NCBI GenBank assembly: GCA_036343635.1
Contig: JAYYVF010000055.1
Coordinates: 1 to 64,000, forward strand
Length of the DNA stretch: 64,000 bases
From: GCA-2693325 sp036343635
Lineage (GTDB): Bacteria; Latescibacterota; UBA2968; UBA8231
Direction of reading: 5' to 3'
Numbering within the stretch: position 1 is the stretch's first letter; every line of letters begins with the position of its first letter. The translations under genes were made by a program, and so were the position numbers. The notes below the pieces were generated by a model. That model was not told the DNA's origin. It saw nothing but the letters and a program-made list of their open reading frames with translations, and did no database searches. Shown in pieces: positions 17,304 through 25,926 of the stretch.

Positions 17304-18020
17304 TTAACCATTAAGAAAATGAGTTTGTAACTCCAACAACTGCTCGATACCGTGGGTAGCCAAATCCAACATCTCGTTTGATTCATTACGAGAGAAAGAT
17401 CGATCCTCTGCAGTACCCTGTATTTCGACAAATCCGCGAGAACCATTCATAACTACATTCATATCTGTGGCAGCTCGAACGTCTTCCTCGTAGCAGAGGT
17501 CGAGTATAACCTCGTCATCTACAACTCCTGCACTCACAGCCGCAACCGATTGCATTAGTGGATCTTCCGCTAATATTCCATCATCAATCAATTTCCCAAC
17601 CGCAACTTTGAGAGCTACGAAGGCTCCAGTAATAGCAGCAGTACGAGTACCTCCATCGGCCTGCAAAACGTCGCAATCTAAGTAGATTGTCCGCTCTCCA
17701 ATCTTATCCAAATTTACGGCCGTCCTAATGGATCGACCTATTAGACGCTGAATTTCTCTTGACCTACTATTTACTTTGCCAGTAGCTCCTTCCCGTGCGA
17801 CACGTCTATTGGAAGATCCAGGTAACATAGAATATTCAGCTGTCAACCACCCCGTGTTCTTTCCAATAAGAAAGGGGGGAACACGATCTTCTATTGACAC
17901 AGTACAGAGGACTCTCGTTCGTCCCATTTCCATAAGTACTGACCCAAGACTCGTATCGGAAAAACCAATCTGCATGTTTACTGACCGAAGTTGATTGACT
18001 GCTCGACCATCAGATCTCAT
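17304..18020 (-). CDS. rph: Ribonuclease PH
   Basis: A 238-residue phosphorolytic 3'-5' exoribonuclease that trims tRNA 3' ends. Family motifs include the start 'RSDGRAVNQLRSV', 'GWLTAEYSMLPGSSNRR', 'IQRLIGRSIRTAV' and 'DCDVLQADGGTRTAAITGAFVAL'. The phosphate-binding arginines and the Asp of 'DCDVLQADGG' are intact. GGGAG stands nine bases upstream of the ATG. Full length for the family. It is followed on the same strand by the sigma-factor gene, which has its own promoter. Confidence 0.96.
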   Translation of the reverse strand: MRSDGRAVNQLRSVNMQIGFSDTSLGSVLMEMGRTRVLCTVSIEDRVPPFLIGKNTGWLTAEYSMLPGSSNRRVAREGATGKVNSRSREIQRLIGRSIRTAVNLDKIGERTIYLDCDVLQADGGTRTAAITGAFVALKVAVGKLIDDGILAEDPLMQSVAAVSAGVVDDEVILDLCYEEDVRAATDMNVVMNGSRGFVEIQGTAEDRSFSRNESNEMLDLATHGIEQLLELQTHFLNG

Positions 18021-18071
18021 AACAAAAGACTCCCAGAAAAAATTAATTGAATTTTCGATCGCATGTTTGAA

Positions 18072-18905
18072 TCATCCATAAGATCGAAAATCAACACCCT
18101 CCATCGGAACTAAATAACACATCTCCAATAATCTTGAATAAATTCGTCCACCAGATAGGCTTTTTATATCGTCAAGATCTTGGTTGGTTGTGATAATAGT
18201 AAACCGCTTATCGGAATACCTCGCATCAACAAGTTCGTACAACATCTCCATTTCCCAATCAGTGCCGCGCTGAATTCCAAAATCGTCCAACACCAAAAAC
18301 GGGACATTGCATAGCTCGTCTATAATATCCCATGATCTACCATAATTTGCACTTTCCTCTGAATACGTGTCACGTAATTTTTGAAAATATTTCCTTGACA
18401 AATTTAAAAATCTTCCGGGTCTTCCCCATCGTAGTATGAGCTCATTAAGCATAATTGATCCAAGAAGAGTTTTTCCCGTGCCAGGATTACCATGCATAAG
18501 AAAACCCTTCGTGGGCTCACTCATCACTTCGCTATCTGTAATCGTGAAAACCATACGGCGCACCTCTTCTGCAAAAGGAACTGGCGCGCCATCTGGCGTT
18601 GATTCCTGGAAAGAATCTAAAAATTTCCACTTATACCGTTCGGGCACCTCCGACGACTTAAACAAACGATTTGTACCGGTTAACCGACGACGGTACGGCC
18701 GACATTTGCACCATCCATGACGTGCGTCCTCGTCCCAGAATTGGTAAGGTGGGGCGCCGTGACAAACACATTGTTTCTCAACACAGCTACATATCTTGAG
18801 ATTCCCGTGACGTCCAACAGTAACCTCAGCCTCGTAATAAATACCAAGCCCCGAGCATTTCCTACAATCAAGAGATTCTGTAAATTGCCAGGTTAGCACA
18901 CTCAT
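18072..18905 (-). CDS. DnaC-like AAA+ ATPase with cysteine-rich N-terminus
   Basis: A 277-residue protein. The first 70 residues carry eight cysteines in four C-x(1-2)-C pairs (C14/C17, C39/C41, C46/C48, C66/C68), likely binding one or two metal ions. The rest is a DnaC/DnaI/IstB-type AAA+ module with Walker A GNPGTGKT (139-146) and Walker B 'FLVLDDFG' (203-210). Such proteins load the replicative helicase onto DNA. No transposase lies nearby, which argues against an IstB role. Its ATG overlaps the smpB stop by four bases, so the two are coupled. Confidence 0.8.
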   Translation of the reverse strand: MSVLTWQFTESLDCRKCSGLGIYYEAEVTVGRHGNLKICSCVEKQCVCHGAPPYQFWDEDARHGWCKCRPYRRRLTGTNRLFKSSEVPERYKWKFLDSFQESTPDGAPVPFAEEVRRMVFTITDSEVMSEPTKGFLMHGNPGTGKTLLGSIMLNELILRWGRPGRFLNLSRKYFQKLRDTYSEESANYGRSWDIIDELCNVPFLVLDDFGIQRGTDWEMEMLYELVDARYSDKRFTIITTNQDLDDIKSLSGGRIYSRLLEMCYLVPMEGVDFRSYG

Positions 18906-19387
18906 TGCGACCGATCCTTTAAGGCTCGCTCCACGTCACGGGCTGCCTGCCTCTCAGCTATCGCATGACGCTTGTCGTATTCTTTCTTTCCTTTGGCAAG
19001 TGCTAATTCGACCTTCGCACGACCTCGTATGAAATAAATACTGAGTGGCACCATTGTTAGGCCGCCCTGCTGAGTACGTCCAATCAATCGGCGAATCTCC
19101 CTACGGTTTAACAACAATTTCCTAGTCCGTTCGGGTGAATGATTATAATGCGTGCCAGCCTCGTAGGCACTGATGTGAGTACGGTGAAGATAAATCTCTC
19201 CTCGATCAACTGTAGCGTAACTATCTTTTAAGTTAGCTCTACCTGCACGCAGTGACTTCACTTCGGTTCCCGTAAGCACTATTCCGGATTCAATTACATC
19301 AATAATTTCATAATCATGCCGAGCTTTACGATTTTGAACAACAAGCTTCTTGCCATCTGAATGTTCTTTGCCACCGCGCTTTGCCAT
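18902..19387 (-). CDS. smpB: SsrA-binding protein SmpB
   Basis: A 161-residue tmRNA-binding protein. The family hallmarks are 'NRKARHDYEIIDVIESGIVLTGTEVKSLRAGRANL', the 'RDRLL..REI'-like 'RTRKLLLNRREIRRLIG' and the basic C-terminal tail 'KGKKEYDKRHAIAERQ', which occupies the ribosomal A site. It delivers tmRNA to stalled ribosomes. The ATG at MAKRGG is preceded by GGAGG at six bases, so the longer upstream frame is rejected. clpX, clpP and rnr, which act in the same quality-control route, are all within 20 kb. Confidence 0.96.
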   Translation of the reverse strand: MAKRGGKEHSDGKKLVVQNRKARHDYEIIDVIESGIVLTGTEVKSLRAGRANLKDSYATVDRGEIYLHRTHISAYEAGTHYNHSPERTRKLLLNRREIRRLIGRTQQGGLTMVPLSIYFIRGRAKVELALAKGKKEYDKRHAIAERQAARDVERALKDRSQ

Positions 19388-19405
19388 CAATAACCTCCAA
19401 AACAC

Positions 19406-19434
19406 TTGACGCCAAAAGATTGGCCGATTAATTT
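19406..19434 (+). promoter_or_regulatory. Candidate promoter for tRNA-Leu
   Basis: TTGACG, 17 bases, TAATTT, placing the transcript start one or two bases before the tRNA 5' end. The -10 match is modest; the position is what makes it credible. Confidence 0.4.
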
Positions 19435-19442
19435 GACCGCGT

Positions 19443-19528
19443 GCCGAAGTGGCGAAATGGTAGACGCGCTAGGTTCAGGACCTAGTGGGCATTAGCCCGT
19501 GGAGGTTCGAGTCCTCTCTTCGGCACCA
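19443..19528 (+). tRNA. tRNA-Leu (anticodon CAG)
   Basis: A class II tRNA of 86 bases with encoded CCA. The acceptor stem GCCGAAG pairs with CTTCGGC, the anticodon stem CTAGG/CCTAG encloses loop TTCAGGA (anticodon CAG), a long variable arm (GGGCATTAGCCC) is present, and the T arm has GGTTCGAGTCC. All point to leucine. Confidence 0.95.
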
Positions 19529-19682
19529 TCTCGAAAGATTTTTTAAATCTATAGCATTCAAAATGCTACGCAAGCAAACATGTCACAACCAAGCTTTACC
19601 AATGATAAAACCAGTACAATAAGGCACCTCATCCGTAAGAAATATTAATATACGCCACCCAATTAAACGCAAGGAATATTCA

Positions 19683-20063
19683 ATGTCCCGCCTTTTACAT
19701 ACTCGTATTCGCGTCGGAAATTTGCAACGTAGTATGGATTGGTACTGCACTCACCTTGGATTTAAGGTACTGAGCCACACAGACCAATCACCAGCTGGAA
19801 ATCATGTCGCTCATCTTGAATTACCAGGGAATGACCACACATTAGAATTAACATGGTCTGAAGATTATGAACTTAATGTTCCCGAAGACCTTATGCACCT
19901 AGCCATTTCCGTACCCGATCTAATTGGGTATTGCAATATTTTAGAACAAAATGGCATTGATATTTGGCCTGGAGATTGGCGTAAAACTTTTCCGAATGGA
20001 CGAAAAATGGCATTCATAGATGATCCTGATGGTTATGAAATCGAACTGTTAGAGGACAAATAA
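19683..20063 (+). CDS. gloA: Glyoxalase I (lactoylglutathione lyase) family protein
   Basis: A 126-residue vicinal-oxygen-chelate protein. It begins 'LLHTRIRVGNLQRSMDWYCTHLGFKVL', the GloA N-terminal pattern in which the first His is a metal ligand. The other expected ligands are the Glu in 'LELTW', the His in 'LMHLAISV' and the Glu in 'GYEIELLE'. It probably detoxifies methylglyoxal in the cytoplasm using a thiol cofactor; related lyases and dioxygenases share the fold. Apparently a single-gene unit. AAGGAATATTCA precedes the ATG. Confidence 0.88.
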   Translation: MSRLLHTRIRVGNLQRSMDWYCTHLGFKVLSHTDQSPAGNHVAHLELPGNDHTLELTWSEDYELNVPEDLMHLAISVPDLIGYCNILEQNGIDIWPGDWRKTFPNGRKMAFIDDPDGYEIELLEDK

Positions 20064-20156
20064 AACCTCAGAGATATTACTTGTTCGTTCGAAAAACAAC
20101 AATATCTCATATCACCTTAGATGCGTCTTGTAGGTTAAACCAAAGCATAACGCGCT

Positions 20157-20768
20157 TTACTCGGACGTTTGCACCGCTTGAATTGTTAACTGGACGTCAA
20201 CCGCATCACTCAAAACGCCGGCTTTATCAGGCCAATTGTTTACCCCATAATCTGAACGCTGAATCACCGTGTCAGCAGAAAAACCGATCACTTGTTTCTG
20301 TTTGTAGGGATGCACACCTTTGCCTAGGAAACGTACCGGTAACTTAATTATCTTTGAAACACCATGCATCGTAAATTCTCCTTCCACTCGAAGAATATCC
20401 TCTTTGAGGCCACCAACAGAAACAGCGTCTTCAACTAATTCGGCCTTACTGCTACGGAATGTTATAATTGGGTATTTTTCAACATTCAAAAAATCATCAG
20501 ATCTAAGGTGTCCGTCCCGTTTAACATTGTCTGTATCGATACTGTTTGCTTGAATTGTGGCCCGAATCTGTATTTTTTCAGGATTTTCTACATCGTATAC
20601 GATTTCTCCAGAAAAGGCATGAAAATTACCACCCGTATTACTCACAAGGTAACGTATACTGAAGGAAACATTGGAATGTTCTGAATCGATTTTGTATACA
20701 ACCGCACCAACATTACAAATGGAGAATAGAAAGGTAAATACTAAACATAATTGAAAACGGTGCGACAT
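20157..20768 (-). CDS. YceI family secreted lipid-binding-like protein
   Basis: A 203-residue protein with a cleavable signal peptide ('FQLCLVFTFLFSICNVGA') and a YceI lipocalin-like barrel. Family motifs are 'YKIDSEHSNVSFSIRYL', 'ANSIDTDNVKRDGHLRSDDFLNVEKYPIITFRS', 'EGEFTMHGVSKIIKLPV' and 'RSDYGVNNW'. YceI relatives bind isoprenoid quinones or polyisoprenoids in the periplasm. The ATG at MSHRFQ has AAGGAG seven bases upstream, so an earlier in-frame start is not used. Single gene by its surroundings. Confidence 0.92.
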   Translation of the reverse strand: MSHRFQLCLVFTFLFSICNVGAVVYKIDSEHSNVSFSIRYLVSNTGGNFHAFSGEIVYDVENPEKIQIRATIQANSIDTDNVKRDGHLRSDDFLNVEKYPIITFRSSKAELVEDAVSVGGLKEDILRVEGEFTMHGVSKIIKLPVRFLGKGVHPYKQKQVIGFSADTVIQRSDYGVNNWPDKAGVLSDAVDVQLTIQAVQTSE

Positions 20769-20882
20769 CAGACTACTCCTTATCAAAAATTAATTTTAAA
20801 AAAATCTGCCATTGCAAATATTGTTTTTTTACATTGCTATTCTATGGGGGCAATAAATTTAACCTCATCAGACTTTGTAGCA

Positions 20883-21956
20883 TTAATTTTTCTTCTTGGA
20901 ATCAGAAGCTTCATTAACAAGTTTCATCAACTCAGCAAAAAGTTTTTGTGTCCACGAGGGAAGGCCTCTTACTCGATCAGGATGAAGTGTCTTGGCAAAC
21001 CGCCTTCGGGAAGTTGCCATAGCCTCCCCGCCAACATCAGCAGAATCAACGCCTAACAATTTCTCAGAAGACATCGCCCGCAGAACATCTAAGTCCCAAA
21101 CGGATGCTGTTTTTGACTCATTTTTTGCCAAAACAACAGCCATTTCTCTCAGACGTCGCTCAAGCTTAACATGATCACGTTGCAAAACTTCCAGAGCGCG
21201 TTGTAACTCCATTACTTTACGCTGTGCTCCAATACGATCACTACGTTCTTGACGTAATTTTTCCCCATTTTCACGTTCAGTGGTCAACTGTCGGCTAACA
21301 GTTGTCCGCTCTTCATCAGACTTTCTTAAACGTGCATGTGCTCGTTCCGCACGATCTTCTGCAAATTCTAAGTCCGCCTCAAACTGTTTTAACACTTTCT
21401 CATGTTCTGCTCGCAGTCTATTTACAACTGATATATCAACTGTTTCTGCAACGTCAACAAATTCTGGGTGGACATCTCGAATCAAATCCATTACCTGCTG
21501 AAGCGCACCTTTGTAATTATCGTCGTATTCATCCAATTCCCCTGACACCCTGATCGTAGAGATTTCTCTGAACCATGATTCATGTTTTTTGTACATTTCC
21601 TTCAGAACTAACAGATGGGCCGCACGCTCTTGTTTGGGACGCTTTAGATCAGTTATCTTCAAATACAATTGAAGCCTATTGGGAAGCTTCGGATAAAAAA
21701 CATCATTAGGATTTTCAGTCTCCAAAACTTCCCATTCGCCAATCATTAGTTCGCAAAAAACCAATTCGAGTGCATTGCCTTGCTCTACAACTGAGTACAC
21801 TTTTTCACCTAATACAGCCCTGGATAGCCGAATCGCAAAGTCGCTTGACACCTTACCAGATTTAACATCTTTCTCATAGGAAAAAAACCGTTTTAAATGA
21901 CGAACCGTTTGATCCTCTATCGACCTCTCTAATTCAACTGCCACGTTAGTTTCCAA
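20883..21956 (-). CDS. Coiled-coil protein with C-terminal J-like domain
   Basis: About 357 residues. The middle (residues 190-300) is a long coiled coil full of Arg/Glu ('RAEHEKVLKQFEADLEFAEDRAERAHARLRK'). The last 60 residues resemble a J domain: 'LLGVDSADVGGEAMATSRRRFAKTLHPDRV', with the HPD tripeptide that stimulates Hsp70 ATPase. No Hsp70 gene is near. I take the start at a TTG just after the stop of the upstream ATPase gene, preceded by AAGGAGAGAG; a GTG start would overlap that gene by about 70 bases. Cotranscribed with the DUF815-type ATPase. Confidence 0.65.
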   Translation of the reverse strand: METNVAVELERSIEDQTVRHLKRFFSYEKDVKSGKVSSDFAIRLSRAVLGEKVYSVVEQGNALELVFCELMIGEWEVLETENPNDVFYPKLPNRLQLYLKITDLKRPKQERAAHLLVLKEMYKKHESWFREISTIRVSGELDEYDDNYKGALQQVMDLIRDVHPEFVDVAETVDISVVNRLRAEHEKVLKQFEADLEFAEDRAERAHARLRKSDEERTTVSRQLTTERENGEKLRQERSDRIGAQRKVMELQRALEVLQRDHVKLERRLREMAVVLAKNESKTASVWDLDVLRAMSSEKLLGVDSADVGGEAMATSRRRFAKTLHPDRVRGLPSWTQKLFAELMKLVNEASDSKKKN

Positions 21957-21960
21957 AATA

Positions 21961-23379
21961 TTACTCTCTCTCCTTGGGCATACTCTGGCAACCGATGTAA
22001 TAGTGAATGAAATCCCGGACAGTCCGACCACCTATGAGATCATGATTGTGCCGCATTCTCCATTTATTAAATTCACTAAAAAGTATCTCATCTGAAACAA
22101 CACCGAACCTCTTAGCATAAGATCTAACCATAGATTGATACATAGATTTTGTTGGGAGATCTATAAAAACCTTTAGTGCGAACCTATCATCGAGAGCACG
22201 TAATTCATCTATCCTCTGGTTTTGCTGAGGATCATAGACTGATGGACGAACACTTTGGGGAATTTGTGTATTAGTGTTTTCCTCCATCTGCATAAGACCG
22301 AGGCCTTGGCCCAAGGCGCCTTCTCGATCCACTAGGTCTTTAAAATTCGATGTAGCATAAAAAAGTAAATTTTCTGGAGGCTTCTCCAGTCCGCCTTCCA
22401 TCGCTCTCGATAAATCACGAACCTTATCATCACCACGGTTAAGAGAAATATTATCCAAAACTCCAATAAATCTTTCTCCTGTTTCCCTAATTGAAGAATA
22501 AATTCGGTTAATATATCCATAGTCGGCCGAAGTGATTTCAACAGCGCGAAGCCTGCGTGACTGATATTTTGAAACAAGACCTCTAATCAACGACGATTTC
22601 CCCCCACCACGAGGTCCCCAGACTAAAACATTTTGAGCAGGTAACCCAGCAAGAAAACGCTCTGTATTGTCAATTATTGTCTTCAAACGATCATCATTGC
22701 CCTCTATCCAACTTAATTCAAAAGAATCGAATGAAGGAATTGGCTTGAGAATGCGCGGTGAATTCACATCAATAGAGAATGCAGTCACCTCCCGAAACGG
22801 AGGCAAACCATATTGATAAATATAATCACCCAGATTTATCACAGAGTCCGACCACGGCTTTTCTCGTAACCGAACGAGTAATTTATCGAGTGACTTCGAC
22901 CTGGGCGTTTCCCTCATTTCATTTTCAGCAAACAACAAATCTCGCGTAAACTTCAAACTCCTCGGGCAAAGTTGATTGATTGTATCGATCCAGTCCGTAT
23001 GAGCCCATATTTCTACCACGCCCAATTGCCTGACAAAGGTATTTTTTAAGGCCGAAGAAACATCCTGCGGGCGCCTCCGTTGGCAAGCAGACAAAAATGG
23101 GTGATCAGAAGACAGTAATTTAGTAAGAAACCACCCATACATACCTGGACCATGATCTTCCGTGGATTGAACCAGATCAGAAACAGATTGGTCATATAAA
23201 TCGTAAAAAGCACCCACAAGATGTCCGCATACTCCCTTCGAACATCCTTTATCTCCATGCGCACACATCGCGTTAATGAGCGATTCAACCAGACAAAAAT
23301 CGCGTTCGGCTAACAATCTGTTCCCAGAAGTCAAGTAAAGTGATTCAACCAGAATTTCGATATTATCTTTCAACGCCAT
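21961..23379 (-). CDS. DUF815-type AAA+ ATPase
   Basis: A 472-residue protein. The C-terminal ATPase domain has Walker A 'GPRGGGKSS' (255-263), a Walker-B-like 'FIGVLDNISLNRGDDK' and 'LEKPPENLLFYATSNFKDLV', the sequence pattern of DUF815 ATPases. The N-terminal 200 residues are helical with several Cys/His ('CAHGDKGCSKGVCGH') and no known domain. The Walker B acidic residues read LDN instead of the usual DD/DE. DUF815 function is not established. It sits directly upstream of the J-domain coiled-coil gene on the same strand, so the two probably act together. Confidence 0.75.
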   Translation of the reverse strand: MALKDNIEILVESLYLTSGNRLLAERDFCLVESLINAMCAHGDKGCSKGVCGHLVGAFYDLYDQSVSDLVQSTEDHGPGMYGWFLTKLLSSDHPFLSACQRRRPQDVSSALKNTFVRQLGVVEIWAHTDWIDTINQLCPRSLKFTRDLLFAENEMRETPRSKSLDKLLVRLREKPWSDSVINLGDYIYQYGLPPFREVTAFSIDVNSPRILKPIPSFDSFELSWIEGNDDRLKTIIDNTERFLAGLPAQNVLVWGPRGGGKSSLIRGLVSKYQSRRLRAVEITSADYGYINRIYSSIRETGERFIGVLDNISLNRGDDKVRDLSRAMEGGLEKPPENLLFYATSNFKDLVDREGALGQGLGLMQMEENTNTQIPQSVRPSVYDPQQNQRIDELRALDDRFALKVFIDLPTKSMYQSMVRSYAKRFGVVSDEILFSEFNKWRMRHNHDLIGGRTVRDFIHYYIGCQSMPKERE

Positions 23380-23474
23380 ACACCCTAATCAATTACTACA
23401 CATTTAAGATCTTTTAATAATTAATGTTCCACTAATCCTAAAATATTCGTTGTGAAAGACCCAACAAACTCAAC

Positions 23475-23503
23475 TTGTCTATATCTCTAAATTTGGCTAT
23501 TCT
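23475..23503 (+). promoter_or_regulatory. Candidate promoter for the dicarboxylate symporter
   Basis: TTGTCT, 17 bases, TATTCT, about 60 bases upstream of the ATG. Four of six bases match in each hexamer. Confidence 0.35.
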
Positions 23504-23565
23504 CCCGTTACGAGCCAACCATTTTAAAAATACTCAATTTGAGTTCAGGTAACAAAGGCCAGTTT

Positions 23566-24792
23566 ATGCGTAAAATAGCTTTACATTGGCAAATCATGAT
23601 TGCACTTGTAGGCGCAGTTATTGCCGGATCTATTTTTGGAGATTACGTACAACGAATCGATTTCATTGGCACGCTGTTTATCAAAGCGTTAAAAATGATC
23701 ATTGTTCCACTAATAGGCACTTCAATCATTACCGGAATCGCCAGCATCGGCCAAACAGGAAATATTGGCCGTCTCGGTGGCCGCACGTTCGCCTACTACA
23801 TTTCCAGTAGCCTCCTAGCAATTGTTGTTGGCCTTGCACTTGTCAATGCTATACGCCCCGGAGATGGTGCGGACCTCGGCTTACAGCAAAAACCGGATAA
23901 ACTCGAAGAATCAGTATCCAAATTCGGAGACACACCAGGAGATGCCGTTGAACGCTTGCTTTTAGATGTAGTGCCGAGCAATCCCTTTCATGCGTTGTCT
24001 GAAGGTATAATCCTACAGGTGATTCTATTTTGCCTACTCTTCGGCTATTTTACCACACGCTTAGAACCGGAACATAGAGACCCAATTCTTGGATTTTTTA
24101 ATTCTGCTTTTGGCGTTATGATGAGAATGACCCAATTTATTATCTCTTTTGCACCAATCGGTATATTCGCCTTGGTCTCAAATACGGTAGCAAAGACAGG
24201 TATTGACGCATTCGCAAATCTAGGTCTATATGCCTTCACCGTAGTTATAGCGCTCGTTGTGCATGCCTGTCTAACTTTGCCAGCACTCATGTATTTAGCC
24301 GCGGGTATTAACCCTGTAAAGCACATCAAAGCAATGGCTCCTGCATTATTAACTGCATTTTCGACAAGCTCTTCCTCGGCCACCCTACCGCTCACCCTGC
24401 AATCCTTAGAGCGTCGCGCCGGGGTATCCAATAAAGTTTCAAGCTTTGTTGCACCTCTCGGAGCTACCATTAATATGGACGGTACGGCTTTATATGAGTG
24501 TATAGCGGCTATGTTTATTGCCCAAGCATACGGCATTGAACTAAGCGCTATGCAACAAGGTCTTGTGGTCATAACAGCTCTACTGGCTTCTATAGGAGCA
24601 GCTGGAATCCCGATGGCAGGGTTGGTAATGCTCTCAGTAATTCTGACAGCCGTCGGTCTCCCTTTGGAGGGCCTAGGAATTATCCTGGCGGTGGATAGGA
24701 TTCTCGACATGTGCCGGACCACGGTAAATGTCTGGAGTGACTCTACCGGAGCGGCAATTGTAGCCCAAAAAAGCGGTGAGAGGTTATATTAA
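23566..24792 (+). CDS. Dicarboxylate/amino acid:cation symporter (DAACS family)
   Basis: A 408-residue GltP/DctA-type transporter with about eight membrane helices and two re-entrant loops. Signatures: 'FIKALKMIIVPLIGTSIITGIASIG', the serine-rich HP1 loop 'AFSTSSSSATLPLT', 'NMDGTALYECIAAMFIAQ' (Na+/substrate site) and 'DRILDMCRTTVNVWSDSTGA', whose Asp and Arg contact the substrate. It takes up glutamate, aspartate or C4-dicarboxylates with Na+ or H+. The Arg in 'DMCRTTVNV' favours an acidic amino acid or dicarboxylate substrate. ATG chosen over an upstream in-frame TTG. Confidence 0.93.
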   Translation: MRKIALHWQIMIALVGAVIAGSIFGDYVQRIDFIGTLFIKALKMIIVPLIGTSIITGIASIGQTGNIGRLGGRTFAYYISSSLLAIVVGLALVNAIRPGDGADLGLQQKPDKLEESVSKFGDTPGDAVERLLLDVVPSNPFHALSEGIILQVILFCLLFGYFTTRLEPEHRDPILGFFNSAFGVMMRMTQFIISFAPIGIFALVSNTVAKTGIDAFANLGLYAFTVVIALVVHACLTLPALMYLAAGINPVKHIKAMAPALLTAFSTSSSSATLPLTLQSLERRAGVSNKVSSFVAPLGATINMDGTALYECIAAMFIAQAYGIELSAMQQGLVVITALLASIGAAGIPMAGLVMLSVILTAVGLPLEGLGIILAVDRILDMCRTTVNVWSDSTGAAIVAQKSGERLY

Positions 24793-24797
24793 TATAT

Positions 24798-24832
24798 AAA
24801 CATAAATAACTGTGATACATAATTTTATGTTT
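24798..24832 (+). terminator. AT-rich terminator after the symporter gene
   Basis: AAACATAAA pairs with TTTATGTTT and is followed by a long T-rich tail (TTTTATTTTTTG) about 10 bases after the stop codon. The stem is weak because it is almost all A/T. Confidence 0.45.
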
Positions 24833-24863
24833 TTTTATTTTTTGAGAAAATCTGAAAGTCAAC

Positions 24864-25238
24864 TCAAGGATTTAGAGACGGTTTTAGCTTCAACTTTAAT
24901 TGATTCTCCATATCTCTTGCCTGCGTTCCGTCTTCGGCGACGCAATAAGTGAAAGAACACCGCTTTTGTTTATACTTGTGACAAGCTGCTTTGGCTTCCC
25001 GCGGATGAGTGATACGGTTCTTAGGAACAAATTGAACTCTATCTAAGAATAAATATCGGGGCAAACATATTCACAATTTGCCCCGTTGAATGATCCTTCA
25101 ATCTGTTCCTAAGACTACCATTCCCATTACCCCAGCCATTCCAAGATATATAACTTCCTCCAAGTAGTAGATCACATCCACACCAGCTTTGGCAGGGACA
25201 TCATCCCATACCGTCTCAGAGAATTTTAAGCGTTCCAC
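24864..25238 (-). pseudogene. GIY-YIG nuclease-domain gene broken by two frameshifts
   Basis: Three overlapping frames on the minus strand together read as one GIY-YIG protein. Frame A (from GTG at the right end) gives 'AGVDVIYYLEEVIYLGMAG', the GIY-YIG core. Frame B continues 'GNGNGSLRNRLKDHSTGQ' and 'IVNMFAPIFILR' up to a stop. Frame C continues 'LDRVQFVPKNRITHPREA' and ends '...ENQLKLKLKPSLNP'. The first shift falls at a GGGG run, the second in the T/A-rich stretch before the final part. The pieces fit the order of family members that read GMAGRG-NG-SLRxRLxxH. Sequencing error at the homopolymer cannot be excluded, but two shifts favour decay. Confidence 0.7.
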
Positions 25239-25281
25239 CTAAGATATGCACTTGTGACCACTGCTGAGTAGTTGCGAGAGA

Positions 25282-25450
25282 ATCCGAAAAAAGAAGCTTA
25301 GTCACCATATCATCTCCATCATTTTGACAGCATGAAACTAAAAAGCCCCCTGTAGAAAACCAAGAAGATATCGGATCTAACAATCGTTATGTTGATTTAG
25401 AAGAGTTTCTAAACAAGGAAAAATCTAAATTACAACGCGAATGGCATTGA
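25282..25450 (+). pseudogene. Possible relic of a small lipoprotein gene
   Basis: One frame reads 'RKKKLSHHIISIILTA', a signal peptide ending at a lipobox, preceded by ATC where ATG would be expected, and stops there. A second frame continues 'HETKKPPVENQEDIG' through 'YVDLEEFLNKEKSKLQREWH' to a stop. Joined by a single-base shift they would make a roughly 55-residue lipoprotein. No start codon and no good ribosome binding site exist now. This is an inference from composition; the rest of the gap between the GIY-YIG pseudogene and the tRNA shows nothing else. Confidence 0.25.
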
Positions 25451-25528
25451 GGGTGAAACATAGCGAAACATTTCCCTTTTTCAACCAAAAACAACCACCT
25501 ACAAGTTAATGTAAGTGGTTGTTTTAAT

Positions 25529-25604
25529 GGCACTCCCGGCGCGATTCGAACGCGCGACCTATTGATTAGGAATCAATTGCTCTATCCTACTGAGCTACGG
25601 GAGC
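25529..25604 (-). tRNA. tRNA-Arg (anticodon CCT)
   Basis: A 76-base tRNA with encoded CCA. The acceptor GCTCCCG pairs with CGGGAGT (terminal G-U), the anticodon stem ATTGA/TCAAT encloses loop TTCCTAA (anticodon CCT), and the T arm contains the GTTCGAATC loop. Anticodon CCU reads the arginine codon AGG. Confidence 0.93.
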
Positions 25605-25797
25605 TTCTGTAATTTTTGCGGCAATATTAAATCACCCCAAAAAATGAAATCCTCAAGTCGCTTTTATTAAAGTTTCAAAAATTTAAAGGAGTCACTTCAG
25701 AGAAAAATATCAATAAATCTGAATTGGCACAAAACACTTCTGTGTCTACTTGCTGATATAAAAATACAGAGATTAAAAAAAAAAATTTTCAGATGAG

Positions 25798-25825
25798 TTG
25801 ACAGCAGAAAATTGTGCTATACCTT
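25798..25825 (+). promoter_or_regulatory. Candidate promoter of the ACIII-caa3 cluster
   Basis: A perfect TTGACA is followed by TGCTATACCTT. Spacing to TATACC is short (14 bases), but the TGC before it makes an extended -10. It lies about 100 bases upstream of actA in a 320-base gap that otherwise shows only A/T-rich sequence. Confidence 0.4.
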
Positions 25826-25926
25826 AGGAATGTTACCCCACAAGTAACACCTGTTTTTCCCCACACGGCGTTTCCTCCACGGGTCTCATCGTGTCCTAAG
25901 ACAGAACTTTAAACAAAAGAACGTAG

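Noticed and set aside
24045..24722. A 225-codon open frame on the minus strand
   Set aside because: Antisense to the dicarboxylate symporter, with no start signal or recognisable domain.
25057..25085. Nine-base inverted repeat (CGGGGCAAA / TTTGCCCCG)
   Set aside because: It falls inside the decayed GIY-YIG gene and has no T tract; probably fortuitous.
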